DNA from: Rubrobacter marinus
Lineage (GTDB): Bacteria > Actinomycetota > Rubrobacteria > Rubrobacterales > Rubrobacteraceae
DNA length: 64,000 nt
Assembly: GCF_011492965.1 (NCBI RefSeq)
Contig: NZ_CP045121.1
Location: 744,001-808,000, forward strand
Direction of reading: 5' to 3'
In this document: piece by piece, positions 17,241 to 25,811 of the stretch
Numbering within the stretch: position 1 is the first letter of the stretch
Layout of the letters: each line of letters opens with the position of its first letter
Notes under the pieces: model-generated
What the model saw: only the letters and a program-made list of their open reading frames with translations
Told to the model about the DNA's origin: nothing
The model's database searches: none
Position numbers and translations under genes: made by a program

Positions 17241-18620
17241 ATGCCGATCGGCGATCTCCAGGTCCCCATAATCGGGAAGAACGTCGTTATCGCGGCGCTC
17301 GTCCAGACGCACATCCTCTTCGCCGCGTTCATCATCGGCGCGGTCCTTATCGCGGCGACGAGCGAGTACCTCGGGATGGTGACGAAGGAGCCGAGGTACG
17401 AGCGTTTCGCCCGCAACCTCGCTCGCTTCGTGGTGCTGCTCTTCGCCTCGGGCGCCGCGCTGGCGATCACGTTCGTCCTCGCGCTCGTGACGCTCTTCCC
17501 GGTGTTCTTCTCTTACTTGCAGAACATCTTCTTCTGGGTCTTCCTCGTCGAGGCGTTCATGTTCCTCGGCCAGATCATCATCGTGTACGCCTGGTACAAC
17601 GTCTGGGACAAGCTTGCCTACCGCAAGACCCTGCACGTCACCTTCGGTTTTATCGCCGGCTTCTTCGGGCTCATGGCGATGACGATGATCGACGCGGTCG
17701 CCTCTTACATGCTGACGCCCGCCGAGGCGCCGGTGACCAACGTCGCTCGTACCTTCCTCAACCAGACGATGGTTCCGCTGAACATGCACCGCTTCGTCGG
17801 AAACTTCTCCTACGCCGGCTTCCTTATCGCGGGCTGGGGCGCGTGGAAGTACCTCAGGAGCACGCGCGAGGACGACAGGGACTACTACGACTGGATGGGC
17901 CACTTCGGGCTGCTCTGGGGCTTCGGGTTCCTTATCTTGCAGCCGGTGATCGGCTACGGGTACCTCAAGGGTATCCGCGAGAGCTCGCCCGAGGCGTTCA
18001 ACACCATCATGCTCGGCGAGAGGGCCTGGGTCTTCAACCTGCTGGCGATCTACCTCGCGATCATGAGCATCGCCGCCACCGCCTACTTCGTGCACAAGCT
18101 GAGGTTCGCGGTCAAGCCGATGCCGACGCTCCGTAACATGGCGGTCGGGGCGCTCGGGTTCACGGCGCTGTTCACCGTACTCAACGTGATACCGGCCGAC
18201 GCCGACATCTTCCCGGGCGTGTTGTCCTTTGCGGGCGGCGAGAACACGGATATACCGCTCGGCGGCATGTACCCGTGGAAGTACATCGGGCTCATCGGGC
18301 TGATGATCGTCGGGTTCTTCGTGGTGGCACTGTATCTGAAGGCCACGGCGGCAGGGTTCCACTGGGGCAGGGCGAGCCGTTGGAGCCAGTACGCGCTCCT
18401 GATCTGCGCGCCAACCGTGATCATCACGATGATGACGATGGGCTACACGCGCGAGTCCGCGAGGCGCGTGGACTACCAGCCCGAGGGCGGGTACCTGATC
18501 TACAACTGCGTCACGCTGCAGCAGAACGTCGTCAACGAGAACTGCCCGGCCGTGGTCGAGAACGAGGACGGCACGAGCACGAACACCATCAACGGCGCGC
18601 GCGTCGGGGGGGGCGAGTAG
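17241..18620 (+). CDS. CydA-superfamily (cytochrome bd-like) subunit, second paralogue
   Basis: A 459-residue polytopic protein related to the first CydA-like subunit. His24 (ALVQTHILFAAFIIG) and His183 (NMHRFVGNFSYAGF) match the b595 and b558 ligand positions. A Glu is retained in the third helix (E104 in FLVEAFMFLGQ), where the first paralogue has none, so this one looks closer to a catalytic oxygen-reducing subunit. No GRQPW quinol-loop motif and no CxxCH. The C-terminal region after about residue 405 is soluble and carries two isolated Cys. Stop and next start are separated by one base. Confidence 0.87.
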   Translation: MPIGDLQVPIIGKNVVIAALVQTHILFAAFIIGAVLIAATSEYLGMVTKEPRYERFARNLARFVVLLFASGAALAITFVLALVTLFPVFFSYLQNIFFWVFLVEAFMFLGQIIIVYAWYNVWDKLAYRKTLHVTFGFIAGFFGLMAMTMIDAVASYMLTPAEAPVTNVARTFLNQTMVPLNMHRFVGNFSYAGFLIAGWGAWKYLRSTREDDRDYYDWMGHFGLLWGFGFLILQPVIGYGYLKGIRESSPEAFNTIMLGERAWVFNLLAIYLAIMSIAATAYFVHKLRFAVKPMPTLRNMAVGALGFTALFTVLNVIPADADIFPGVLSFAGGENTDIPLGGMYPWKYIGLIGLMIVGFFVVALYLKATAAGFHWGRASRWSQYALLICAPTVIITMMTMGYTRESARRVDYQPEGGYLIYNCVTLQQNVVNENCPAVVENEDGTSTNTINGARVGGGE

Positions 18621-18621
18621 G

Positions 18622-18768
18622 ATGCAGGATCTCGCCCTGGCCCTGCTGCAGGAGCAGGTGTCGTACACCACGGGCGGCGTCCTCCGCTTCTTCGCCGGTG
18701 CCTTGCTGGTGCTGACGATCTACGCCGGTGCGTGGCTGTTTACCTACTGGATCAGCAAGGACGAGTAG
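18622..18768 (+). CDS. 48-residue single-helix membrane protein closing the operon
   Basis: An ATG one base after the preceding stop opens a 48-residue frame: an amphipathic start (MQDLALALLQEQVSY), one membrane helix (about 22-42) and a short charged end (SKDE). Tight spacing and the Trp/Tyr-flanked helix argue for a real gene, comparable in size and position to CydX/CbdX small subunits of cytochrome bd. It has no clear sequence similarity to them that I can see. A terminator follows at 18807. Confidence 0.75.
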   Translation: MQDLALALLQEQVSYTTGGVLRFFAGALLVLTIYAGAWLFTYWISKDE

Positions 18769-18806
18769 CCCCGTAACAAGCCCACGTTAACGGGTCGCAC
18801 GATCTT

Positions 18807-18841
18807 GGGGAGGCGCTCATCGAGTGCCTCCCCGGCTTTTA
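18807..18841 (+). terminator. Terminator of the respiratory operon
   Basis: An 11-bp stem with one wobble pair (18807-18817 with 18823-18833), loop CATCG, followed by GGCTTTTAT. Confidence 0.85.
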
Positions 18842-18911
18842 TGGGGCGGCCTCGGGGTACGTCTACCCCCGAGGAGGCGCCGAGGTCCGAGCGAGAGGGA
18901 GGTGATGAGGG

Positions 18912-19544
18912 GTGCCGGAGATACCGCTATTCCCCTTGAACGTGGTGCTGATGCCGGGGGCGCCGATGCCCCTGCACATCTTCGAGGAGCGCTACAAGCA
19001 GATGGTCAACGAGTGCCTCGAGGACCGCTCGGAGTTCGGGATGGTGCTCGCGGACGAGGGGGGGACCCGCAACGTCGGGTGCACGGCCCGGATCGTCGAG
19101 CTCGTGCAGCGCTACGAGGACGGCCGGCTGGTCATCCTCGTGGAGGGCTCGCAGCGGTTCAAGCTGAACAACATCCTCACCGGCAAGCCCTACTACGTGG
19201 GAGAGGTCGAGTATCTGGAGGACGAGACGTCCGAAGAGGACATCTCCGGCCTCGCCGAGGAGTGCGTCGCGCTGCTGGAGCGCGTGATCGAGGCCGCGAC
19301 GGAGGGCGAGGTGGGCATAGAGGTCGAGCCGCCCTACCGCAACCTCTCCTTCGCCATCGCCGGACGGATCGAGTTCGACCTGGAGACGCGGCAGCGCATC
19401 CTGGAGCTCCCCTCGGAGGGGGGGCGCCTGCGCAAGGTCAAGGAGCTGCTCACGGAGACGGCCGAGAAGCTGGAGCGGGACAAGCAGGCCCGCGAGAAGG
19501 CGGAGACCAACGGCCATCTCAGGGGCGACTGGAAGCCCAAGTAG
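18912..19544 (+). CDS. Lon N-terminal (LON substrate-binding) domain protein
   Basis: A 210-residue protein made of the Lon N-terminal substrate-recognition domain without the AAA+ or protease parts. Hallmarks are PEIPLFPLNVVLMPGAPMPLHIFEERYKQM and a helical bundle C-terminus. Stand-alone LON-domain proteins are common in bacteria; their role is not settled. The GTG start is fixed by an excellent GGAGGTGAT at about 18898-18906. Convergent with mscS. Confidence 0.9.
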   Translation: MPEIPLFPLNVVLMPGAPMPLHIFEERYKQMVNECLEDRSEFGMVLADEGGTRNVGCTARIVELVQRYEDGRLVILVEGSQRFKLNNILTGKPYYVGEVEYLEDETSEEDISGLAEECVALLERVIEAATEGEVGIEVEPPYRNLSFAIAGRIEFDLETRQRILELPSEGGRLRKVKELLTETAEKLERDKQAREKAETNGHLRGDWKPK

Positions 19545-19550
19545 GGGAGG

Positions 19551-20567
19551 CTAACCCTTCTCGTCGTCCTCGTCGGGGATGAGGCTCCTTATCTTGGCGA
19601 GGTTCGCCTGGTCCACCTTGTAGATCAGCGGCTCGGCCGCCAGGGCCTCCTCGCCCGCCGCGGCCTTGATCCGCTCCACGAGGTTCTCTTCCACGAGCCA
19701 GGCCATGGAGGGCAGGACCCCGGCCAGGATCCGCAACCGCGTCCTGCCGTCCGTCTCGTCCCTCCCCACGAGGCGCGGGGGGAGGAGGTAGAGGTTCGAG
19801 GCCTCCTTCAAGGAGCCCAGCACCTTCTCGACCGCGCTGGCCTCGGAGAGCTGCACCTCGATCGTGAAGCGCTGCTCGCCCGAGACGTAGTTGCGGACGC
19901 CCATGATCGTCCCGTTCGGGATAAAGATCAGCTCCCCCGAGAGCGCCCGGATCTTGGTCGTCCTCAGGCCCAGCTCCTCCACGAGACCGGCCGCCTTCGT
20001 CGGCTCTACCTCGATAAAGTCCCCGACGCTGTACTGGCCCTCGAAGACGATGGAGAAGCCCGCGATGATGTCCCGGAGGAGGCTCTGCGCGCCGAAACCG
20101 ACCGTGGCGACGAAGACGGTAGCACCCGCGGTGGCGGGGAGCGGGTTGCCGATAAAGATGCTCAGAACGAAGAGGGCGATGCCGAGAGCGATCATGTACC
20201 GCAGGGCGTTGCGGCCGAGGGTTATGGCTGTGTTCTGCCGCTTGAGCCGGGCCACCGCCTCGGCGTCGAGGGTCCTCCGCCTGTGGCGCCTGCGCCAGCG
20301 CAGGACGCGCGGGACGCCGTGCGTCAGGAGCCGGTAGAAGAGGATGCCGAGGGCCACCACCACGATGGAGGCGATGATCTTGGCGAAAAACTCCGGGCTG
20401 GTGACGTACGCGCCGATGCTCTCGAAGAAGGCGCGCACCGTATCCAGGCTTCTCGAGGTCTCCTGGTTGAGCTGACCGGCGGCCTGCTCGGCCTGCTCGA
20501 CGACGCCGGTCGTCTCTCCCATCGTCTCCTGCAGCAGGAGGACGAGCCCGTAGACCGGCGCCGCCAC
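19551..20567 (-). CDS. mscS: Mechanosensitive channel, MscS family
   Basis: A 338-residue MscS-type channel that opens on hypo-osmotic shock. There are three or more membrane helices in the first half, with the pore-lining and following beta-domain signature GATVFVATVGFGAQSLLRDIIAGFSIV (cited here in part) and a conserved beta domain (VGDFIEVEPTKAAGLVEELG, IPNGTIMGVRNY). The GTG start lies one base after the ddl stop (TAGgGTG), so it is translationally coupled to ddl. A channel of this kind suits a cell that accumulates trehalose. Confidence 0.92.
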   Translation of the reverse strand: MAAPVYGLVLLLQETMGETTGVVEQAEQAAGQLNQETSRSLDTVRAFFESIGAYVTSPEFFAKIIASIVVVALGILFYRLLTHGVPRVLRWRRRHRRRTLDAEAVARLKRQNTAITLGRNALRYMIALGIALFVLSIFIGNPLPATAGATVFVATVGFGAQSLLRDIIAGFSIVFEGQYSVGDFIEVEPTKAAGLVEELGLRTTKIRALSGELIFIPNGTIMGVRNYVSGEQRFTIEVQLSEASAVEKVLGSLKEASNLYLLPPRLVGRDETDGRTRLRILAGVLPSMAWLVEENLVERIKAAAGEEALAAEPLIYKVDQANLAKIRSLIPDEDDEKG

Positions 20568-20568
20568 C

Positions 20569-21615
20569 CTAGGCTGTCGCCCCGTGGCGTTCGAGGGCGA
20601 GTTGGATGAGGCGGTCGAGGAGCCCCTCGTAGGGGAGGCCGCTCGCGGACCAGAGCTTCGGGTAGACGCTGGTCGGGGTGAAGCCGGGGATGGTGTTGAT
20701 CTCGTTGAGGAGAAGCCGGCCCGTCCCGCGTTCGAGAAAGAAGTCGACCCGGGCCATGCCGGCCGCGTCGATGGAGGTGTACGCGAGGCGGGCCACGCGC
20801 CCTATCTCCTCAGCGACGTCCCCCGTCACGTCGGCGGGGGCGACAAGCTCCATGCGGCCCTCGGTGTACTTCGCCTCGTAGTCGTAGAAGCCCTCGCCGG
20901 AGACCACTATCTCCCCCGCCAAAGAGGCGTCCGGCTCCTCGTTCCCGAGGACGGCGACCTCGATCTCGCGGGCGTCCACGCCCTCCTCGACGATGATGCG
21001 CCGGTCGAGCGCGGCGGCCTCGTCGAGGGCGGAGGCCAGTTCCTCGGCGCTATCGGCCCTGTTTATCCCGACGGACGAGCCGAGGTTGGAGGGCTTGACG
21101 AAGCAGGGGTAGCCCAGGGAGGCCTCGATCTCGCGCGTCCACCGTCCCCGGTCCCCCTGCCATTCCCCGCGGGTGAGGCCGAGCCAGCGGACCTGCGGGA
21201 GCCCGTGGTAGGCGAAGACCTTCTTCATCGTCACCTTGTCCATGGACGCGGCGCTGGCCAGTACGCCGGAGCCCACGTACGGCACGCCCAGAAGCTCGAG
21301 CATGCCCTGGACGGTGCCGTCCTCCCCGTACGGCCCGTGCAGGACGGGGAAGACCACGTCGACCTCGCCGAAGATGCCCGGGGGGAGCCGGTCCGAGGCC
21401 GCCACGCCCGCGCTTCTCGCGGGCTTCTCACCGGCCCGGTCCCGTAGCTCGCGCATGGGATCTCCGGTGTGCACCCAGGCCCCCTCGCGGGAGATCCCGA
21501 CGGGGACCACCTCGTGCCGGCCGCCCTCGCGCAGGGCGTCCATTATGGCGCGAGCCGAGGCGAGGGAGACCTCGTGCTCCCCGCTTCGCCCGCCGAAGAC
21601 GACCATGACCCGCAC
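20569..21615 (-). CDS. ddl: D-alanine--D-alanine ligase
   Basis: A 348-residue ATP-grasp ligase that makes D-Ala-D-Ala for peptidoglycan. Motifs include VVFGGRSGEHEVSLAS, FPVLHGPYGEDGTVQG, the ATP-grasp loop PCFVKPSNLGSSVG, the omega-loop FYDYEAKY with the Tyr typical of D-Ala (not D-Lac) ligases, and LLNEINTIPGFT. GTG start, with an ATG three codons later as an alternative. A TAGGAT -10-like box lies upstream near 21654. Confidence 0.95.
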   Translation of the reverse strand: MRVMVVFGGRSGEHEVSLASARAIMDALREGGRHEVVPVGISREGAWVHTGDPMRELRDRAGEKPARSAGVAASDRLPPGIFGEVDVVFPVLHGPYGEDGTVQGMLELLGVPYVGSGVLASAASMDKVTMKKVFAYHGLPQVRWLGLTRGEWQGDRGRWTREIEASLGYPCFVKPSNLGSSVGINRADSAEELASALDEAAALDRRIIVEEGVDAREIEVAVLGNEEPDASLAGEIVVSGEGFYDYEAKYTEGRMELVAPADVTGDVAEEIGRVARLAYTSIDAAGMARVDFFLERGTGRLLLNEINTIPGFTPTSVYPKLWSASGLPYEGLLDRLIQLALERHGATA

Positions 21616-21682
21616 CAGTGCGCCGCTCCTCCCTAGCCTCCGAACGCGTCCATCCTAGCAGAGGGACGGGCCGCGATTTCCC

Positions 21683-22275
21683 CTAGGCCGCCCCCCGCGA
21701 GAGCCCCAGGGAGCCCGCGTTCTCCCTGAGGGCCGCGACGACGAAGTCTATGTGCTCGTCGAGGTCCACGCCGAGCTCCTCCGCCCCCTCACGATGTCCT
21801 CGCGGCTCACGCTGGCGGCGAAGGACCTCTGCTTCATCTTCTTCTTGACGCTCTTCGCCTTGAGCCCGTCGAGCTTCTCGGGACGGACGAGGGCGCAGGC
21901 CGTGACGAAGCCCGAGAGCTCGTCCACGGCGTAGAGCGTCTTCGCCATGAGCGACTCGCGCGGCACGTCCAGGTAGTCGGCGTGGCCCTTGATCGCCTCC
22001 AGCACGTCCCCGGGGTAGCCCCTTCGCTCCAGCTCCCTCACCCCGACCATGGGGTGCTCGTCCGGGGTGGGATGCTTCTCGTAGTCCATGTCGTGCAGCA
22101 GGCCGGTTACGCCCCACTTCTCCTCGTCCTCGCCGAACCTGCGGGCGTAGGCCCGCATCGATGCCTCGACGGCGAGCATGTGCTTGAGCAACCCATCGCT
22201 CTCCGTCCACTCGCGCAGCAGCTTGTAGGCTTCGTCCCGATCCACCGGCTCCTCCAGGATTCGTCGCTCTTCCAA
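21683..22275 (-). CDS. HD-domain hydrolase, one frameshift
   Basis: An HD-superfamily metal-dependent phosphohydrolase with the pattern H...HD...D: LLKHMLAVEASM, LLHDMDYEKHP, KGHADYLDV. A single G is missing from a G run (plus-strand C run 21784-21788). Adding it back continues the frame into EELGVDLDEHIDFVVAALRE and gives a 197-residue protein. The TTG start at 22275 lies only 8 nt after a TAGAAT box, so the mRNA is probably leaderless. Substrate unknown. Confidence 0.8.
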
Positions 22276-22283
22276 GGCCGGTT

Positions 22284-22289
22284 ATTCTA
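22284..22289 (-). promoter_or_regulatory. -10 element (TAGAAT) placing a leaderless start
   Basis: On the minus strand TAGAAT ends 8 nt before the TTG of the HD hydrolase, so transcription should begin at or next to the start codon. No Shine-Dalgarno sequence is present. Confidence 0.5.
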
Positions 22290-22360
22290 CAAGCGTGCGA
22301 GGGGGGCACGCGAAGAGCGGCGGGACAGGTCTCCGGGAGCGGCTCGCTCCGCCGGGCGGC

Positions 22361-23050
22361 TTATCCCGTCGCTAGTTGCCGGGCCCTGAGGAGCACGGCG
22401 TCGAGCATCTCGGGCTTGAGGACGCCGGTGAAGGTGTTCTGCTGGGAGGGGTGGTAGCAGCCGAGGAGCGTCGGGCCGCCCGGGACGCGGTGCTCTGCGC
22501 CGTGGCCGAATTTTGGTTTGGGGCGCACCCCATGCAGGCGAAGGGCCCCGTCCCAGGCGATGGCGCCCAGGCAGACGACGACCCTGGCGGGCAACAGGCC
22601 GAGCTCGCGGGCCGCGTAGGGGAGGCAGCGGTCGCGCTCATCTGGCGTGGGCTTGTTCTGCGGCGGGGCGCAGCGCACGACGGCGGAGATCCAGAGGCCG
22701 CTGACGGTCGCGTCTCCTATGCGCCGCGAGACCGCGCTATCGGAGAAGCCCGCGCGGTGGAGGGAGGCGAAGAGGAAGTCCCCGGATCGGTCGCCGGTAA
22801 AGTACCGTCCGGTGCGGTTCGCCCCGTGGGCGGCCGGCGCGAGGCCGAGGACTACGACCCTCGCTCGCGGGTCGCCGAACCCGGGGACGGGCCGGCCCCA
22901 GTAGGTCTCGTCCTTGTAGGCGGCCTTCTTCTCGCGGGCGACCTCCTCGCGCCACGCGACGAGCCTCGGGCAGCGGCGGCAGGAGGTTATCTCCTCTTCG
23001 AGCTCGGCGAGCCCGGCGGGGCTCGCCCCGTGTCGGCCCTCTTCGTTCAG
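22361..23050 (-). CDS. Uracil-DNA glycosylase, family 5 (UDGb), start unresolved
   Basis: An iron-sulfur uracil-DNA glycosylase for base excision repair. Motif A is GLAPAAHGANRTGR followed by YFTGD, motif B is HPSQQNTFTG. Four cluster Cys are visible: CRRC near the N-terminus, RCAPP and DRCLPY. The conserved frame runs back without interruption to LAELEEEITSCRRCPRL and on to a TAA at 23069-23071, but holds no ATG, GTG or TTG before the domain. The start I give is a CTG. Either translation begins at an unusual codon or another one-base deletion hides the true start. It abuts the apgM stop. Confidence 0.78.
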   Translation of the reverse strand: MNEEGRHGASPAGLAELEEEITSCRRCPRLVAWREEVAREKKAAYKDETYWGRPVPGFGDPRARVVVLGLAPAAHGANRTGRYFTGDRSGDFLFASLHRAGFSDSAVSRRIGDATVSGLWISAVVRCAPPQNKPTPDERDRCLPYAARELGLLPARVVVCLGAIAWDGALRLHGVRPKPKFGHGAEHRVPGGPTLLGCYHPSQQNTFTGVLKPEMLDAVLLRARQLATG

Positions 23051-24255
23051 GCGCCGTAGCGGTTCAGCTTAAGGGCGTGGCCCATGAGGAGGCCCATGAT
23101 CTCCTCGGCCGGGAAGGCGCCCAGGGAGCCGCCCGCGCACGCCCGCTCCCCGAAGGTCTCCGCCGTCGGGAGGGTGTAGGGCGATCGGAGCAGGAAGGGC
23201 ACCCCGTGCCAGGAGTGGCTCTTCATCTTGGCGGGGGTTGCGTGGTCGCCGGTTACGGCGAGGGCCGCCGGACCGAGCTCCAGGAGGCGCGGCAGCAGGC
23301 CGTCGACCTCCTCTATGACCCCTCGCTTGCGCTCGAAGTCCCCGTCCTCGCCGGCGGCGTCCGTCGGCTTCACGTGGACGAAGAAGAAGTCGTGGTCGTC
23401 CCAGGCCGCCTCCAGGGTGTCGAACTCCCCAGAGATGCCCTCGCCCTCCTTCAACAGGTCCATCCCGGCGAGGCGCGCGAGGCCCTTGTACATCGGGTAG
23501 CTCGCTATCGCCGCGGCGCGCAGCCCGTACGTCTCCTCGAAGGAAGGCAGCGCCGGGTGCATCCCGAAGCCCCTGAGGAGGACGGTGTTGGCCGGGTGCT
23601 GGTCCTTCAGAACCTCGTTCGCCCCCTCCACGAAGGCGTTCGCAAGAGATGCGGCCTTCTCCGTCCCTTCGGAGGGCTCGGTCGGTTTCACGGGGAGGGG
23701 TTCGAGGCCCACCCGCTGCGGGTCGGTGTCCGAGAGGGAGCCCGAGAGGCCCGGGGCCCGGAAGACGACGACGGCCCGGTACTCCTTCTCGTGGATGACG
23801 AAGACCTCGGCGCCGTCGATCCGTACGTTCTCGTTCAGCAGGTCGACGAGCTCCGCGCCCTTCTCCGAGGGGATGCGGCCCGCGCGGCGATCGGAGATCT
23901 TGCCCTCCCCGTCCAGGGTGGCGAAGTTGATCCGTGCCGCGAGGTCGCTCTCCCCGAGGTCGAAGCCGACGCCCAGGGCGCTCAAGACGCCGCGCCCGAC
24001 CTGGTACTCCAGCGGGTTGTAGCCGAAGAGGGCGAGGTGCCCGGGCCCGCTACCGGGGCTGACGCCGGCGGCGACGGGCCTGCTCAGACCCAGGTCGCTG
24101 GAGGCCGCGAGACGGTCGAAGTTCGGGGTGCTCGCGGCCTCCAGCTCCGTCCGGCCGCCCGCTTCCATGGGGAGACCTCCGAGGCCGTCGAGGATGAGCA
24201 GCACGATCTTGGAGTCCGTCGAGACCGACAACTCGCGCATGAGATCCAGGTTCAA
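23047..24255 (-). CDS. apgM: 2,3-bisphosphoglycerate-independent phosphoglycerate mutase, archaeal type
   Basis: A cofactor-independent phosphoglycerate mutase of the ApgM family (alkaline-phosphatase fold) acting in glycolysis and gluconeogenesis. It starts KIVLLILDGLGGLPM with the first metal-binding Asp, has ASTPNFDRLAA and GSGPGHLALFGY, and ends with the metal-binding cluster AVTGDHATPAKMKSHSWHGVP. The TTG at 24255 follows GAGGAGGACGAG; ATG at 24240 is an alternative. A TAGACT -10 box lies at 24293-24298. Confidence 0.93.
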   Translation of the reverse strand: MNLDLMRELSVSTDSKIVLLILDGLGGLPMEAGGRTELEAASTPNFDRLAASSDLGLSRPVAAGVSPGSGPGHLALFGYNPLEYQVGRGVLSALGVGFDLGESDLAARINFATLDGEGKISDRRAGRIPSEKGAELVDLLNENVRIDGAEVFVIHEKEYRAVVVFRAPGLSGSLSDTDPQRVGLEPLPVKPTEPSEGTEKAASLANAFVEGANEVLKDQHPANTVLLRGFGMHPALPSFEETYGLRAAAIASYPMYKGLARLAGMDLLKEGEGISGEFDTLEAAWDDHDFFFVHVKPTDAAGEDGDFERKRGVIEEVDGLLPRLLELGPAALAVTGDHATPAKMKSHSWHGVPFLLRSPYTLPTAETFGERACAGGSLGAFPAEEIMGLLMGHALKLNRYGA

Positions 24256-24394
24256 ACTCGTCCTCCTCGTCTGGGTGCCCCGCGGTGGGCGCAGTCTAGC
24301 AGATGAGCCCGAGAGACCGAGCCGGCGGTGTGCGGAAGAAGGGCAGACCGTATATTCGTCTCGACGCGGCAAACGGGGTAGGAGGGAGACGCGA

Positions 24395-24766
24395 ATGATT
24401 CGGGGCTTGAGGACGGCGATCTACCGCACCGCAGATCTCGGGCGGGCAAAGGAGTGGTACGCCGGCGTGCTGGGCTTCGGCCCCTACTTCGACGAGCCCT
24501 TCTACGTCGGGTTTGAGGTGGGCGGTTTCGAGCTCGGCCTCCAACCGTCGGAGCCCGGCGCCACACCCGGCGGCGGGGGCGTCGTCGCCTACTGGGGGGT
24601 GGGGGACGCCGACGAGGCGCTCGGGAGGCTGCTGGGGATGGGGGCCACGGTTCACGAAGCAGTCCAGGACGTCGGCGGGGGTATACGGGTCGCCACCGTG
24701 CTCGACCCCGACGGCAACGCTTTCGGCATCATCGAGAACCCGCACTTCTCCGCCGGCGCGTCGTAG
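24395..24766 (+). CDS. VOC / glyoxalase superfamily protein
   Basis: A 123-residue single VOC-fold protein with the beta-alpha-beta-beta-beta repeat: AIYRTADLGRAKEWYAGVLGFGPYF at the N-terminus, half cited, and the C-terminal FGIIENPHF that carries a metal-ligand Glu. Metal-dependent dioxygenases, isomerases and resistance proteins share this fold, so function cannot be assigned. GGAGGGA precedes the ATG. Confidence 0.82.
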   Translation: MIRGLRTAIYRTADLGRAKEWYAGVLGFGPYFDEPFYVGFEVGGFELGLQPSEPGATPGGGGVVAYWGVGDADEALGRLLGMGATVHEAVQDVGGGIRVATVLDPDGNAFGIIENPHFSAGAS

Positions 24767-24811
24767 GGTCCCCGTCTTCTGCTACGCTTCTTCGAGCCTG
24801 GGACAGAGAAG

Positions 24812-25732
24812 ATGGGTGCGCAGATGAAGATAGAAACGATAGACCTTGGTTTCATGGGGACGGAGGAGATCATCGCCTCGTTCCTTCTCGTGGGCGAGGG
24901 CTCGGCCGCGATCGTCGAGACGGGCCCGACGACCTGCATGGAGAACCTCATGCGCGGCCTCGAGGGGCACGGCGTCGCCCCCGAGGACGTCGCGCAGGTC
25001 CTCCTGACCCACGTCCACCTCGACCACGCCGGCGCCTCCGGGAACCTCGTGGAGGTGCTGCCGAACGCCACCTTCTACGTCCACGAGGTCGGCCGTCCGC
25101 ACGTGGTCGACCCCTCCAAGCTCGTCAAGAGCGCCACGCGCATCTACGGCGAGAGGATGGAGGAGTTGTGGGGTGAGATCCGCCCCGTCCCCGAGGACCG
25201 GCTCGTCTCCCTGAGCGGCGGGGAAGAGATCGAGGTCGCCGGCGGCCTCCTCACCGCCCACTACACCCCCGGCCACGCCTACCACCACCTCGCCTTCCAC
25301 GAGCCCGACTCCGGCGCGCTCTTCGCCGGGGACGTGGCGGGGATACGCCTCCCCGGACAATCGTACGTGCGCCCGCCGACGCCCCCACCCGAGGTCGACA
25401 TCGAGGCGTGGAGGAGGAGCATAGGGGAGATCCGCGAGCTCGCCCCGACCAGCATCTGCCCCACCCACTTCGGCCGGTTCGAGGACGTGGAGCGCCACCT
25501 CTCCGAGCTGGAACAGCGCCTCGAGCACTGGCTGCTCTTCGTCGAGGAGCGGATGGACGAGGGCGCGAGCCGCGATGAGATCTCCTTCGAGCTCGAGAAC
25601 ATGGGCGACGAGGAGCTCCTCCGCGAGGGCGCGTCACCGGGGGACACGGACCGCTACAGCCTCTCCGGCAACTACGAGATGCTCGTCGCCGGCATCATGC
25701 GCTACGTGCAGCGGCAGCAGGAGAAGAAGTAG
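24812..25732 (+). CDS. MBL-fold metallo-hydrolase
   Basis: A 306-residue metallo-beta-lactamase-fold hydrolase. The zinc site is HVHLDHAG, with downstream ligands in TPGHAYHH, FAGDVAG and CPTHFG. After the MBL core comes a helical C-terminal domain of about 80 residues ending YVQRQQEKK. The family includes lactonases and thioesterases; the substrate is unknown. A strong terminator follows. Confidence 0.87.
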   Translation: MGAQMKIETIDLGFMGTEEIIASFLLVGEGSAAIVETGPTTCMENLMRGLEGHGVAPEDVAQVLLTHVHLDHAGASGNLVEVLPNATFYVHEVGRPHVVDPSKLVKSATRIYGERMEELWGEIRPVPEDRLVSLSGGEEIEVAGGLLTAHYTPGHAYHHLAFHEPDSGALFAGDVAGIRLPGQSYVRPPTPPPEVDIEAWRRSIGEIRELAPTSICPTHFGRFEDVERHLSELEQRLEHWLLFVEERMDEGASRDEISFELENMGDEELLREGASPGDTDRYSLSGNYEMLVAGIMRYVQRQQEKK

Positions 25733-25768
25733 CACGGACGAAGTGGCCCCTCGCGGAGGACCCGCGGC

Positions 25769-25801
25769 CCGGCCGGGGTAGCCCTGGGCTACCCCGGCCG
25801 G
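25769..25801. terminator. 15-bp hairpin between MBL gene and pntB
   Basis: A perfect 15-bp stem (25769-25783 with 25787-25801) and a 3-nt loop, between two convergent genes and probably serving both. Confidence 0.8.
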
Positions 25802-25811
25802 AAGGGTTCGC

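Noticed and set aside
15069-18671. Long minus-strand frames opposite the respiratory operon
   Set aside because: They are antisense to genes with unmistakable Rieske and cytochrome b motifs.
18850-18874. Imperfect 10-bp hairpin upstream of the LON-domain gene considered as a second terminator or leader switch
   Set aside because: It has a bulge and no T tract, and the proper terminator at 18807-18841 already accounts for operon end.
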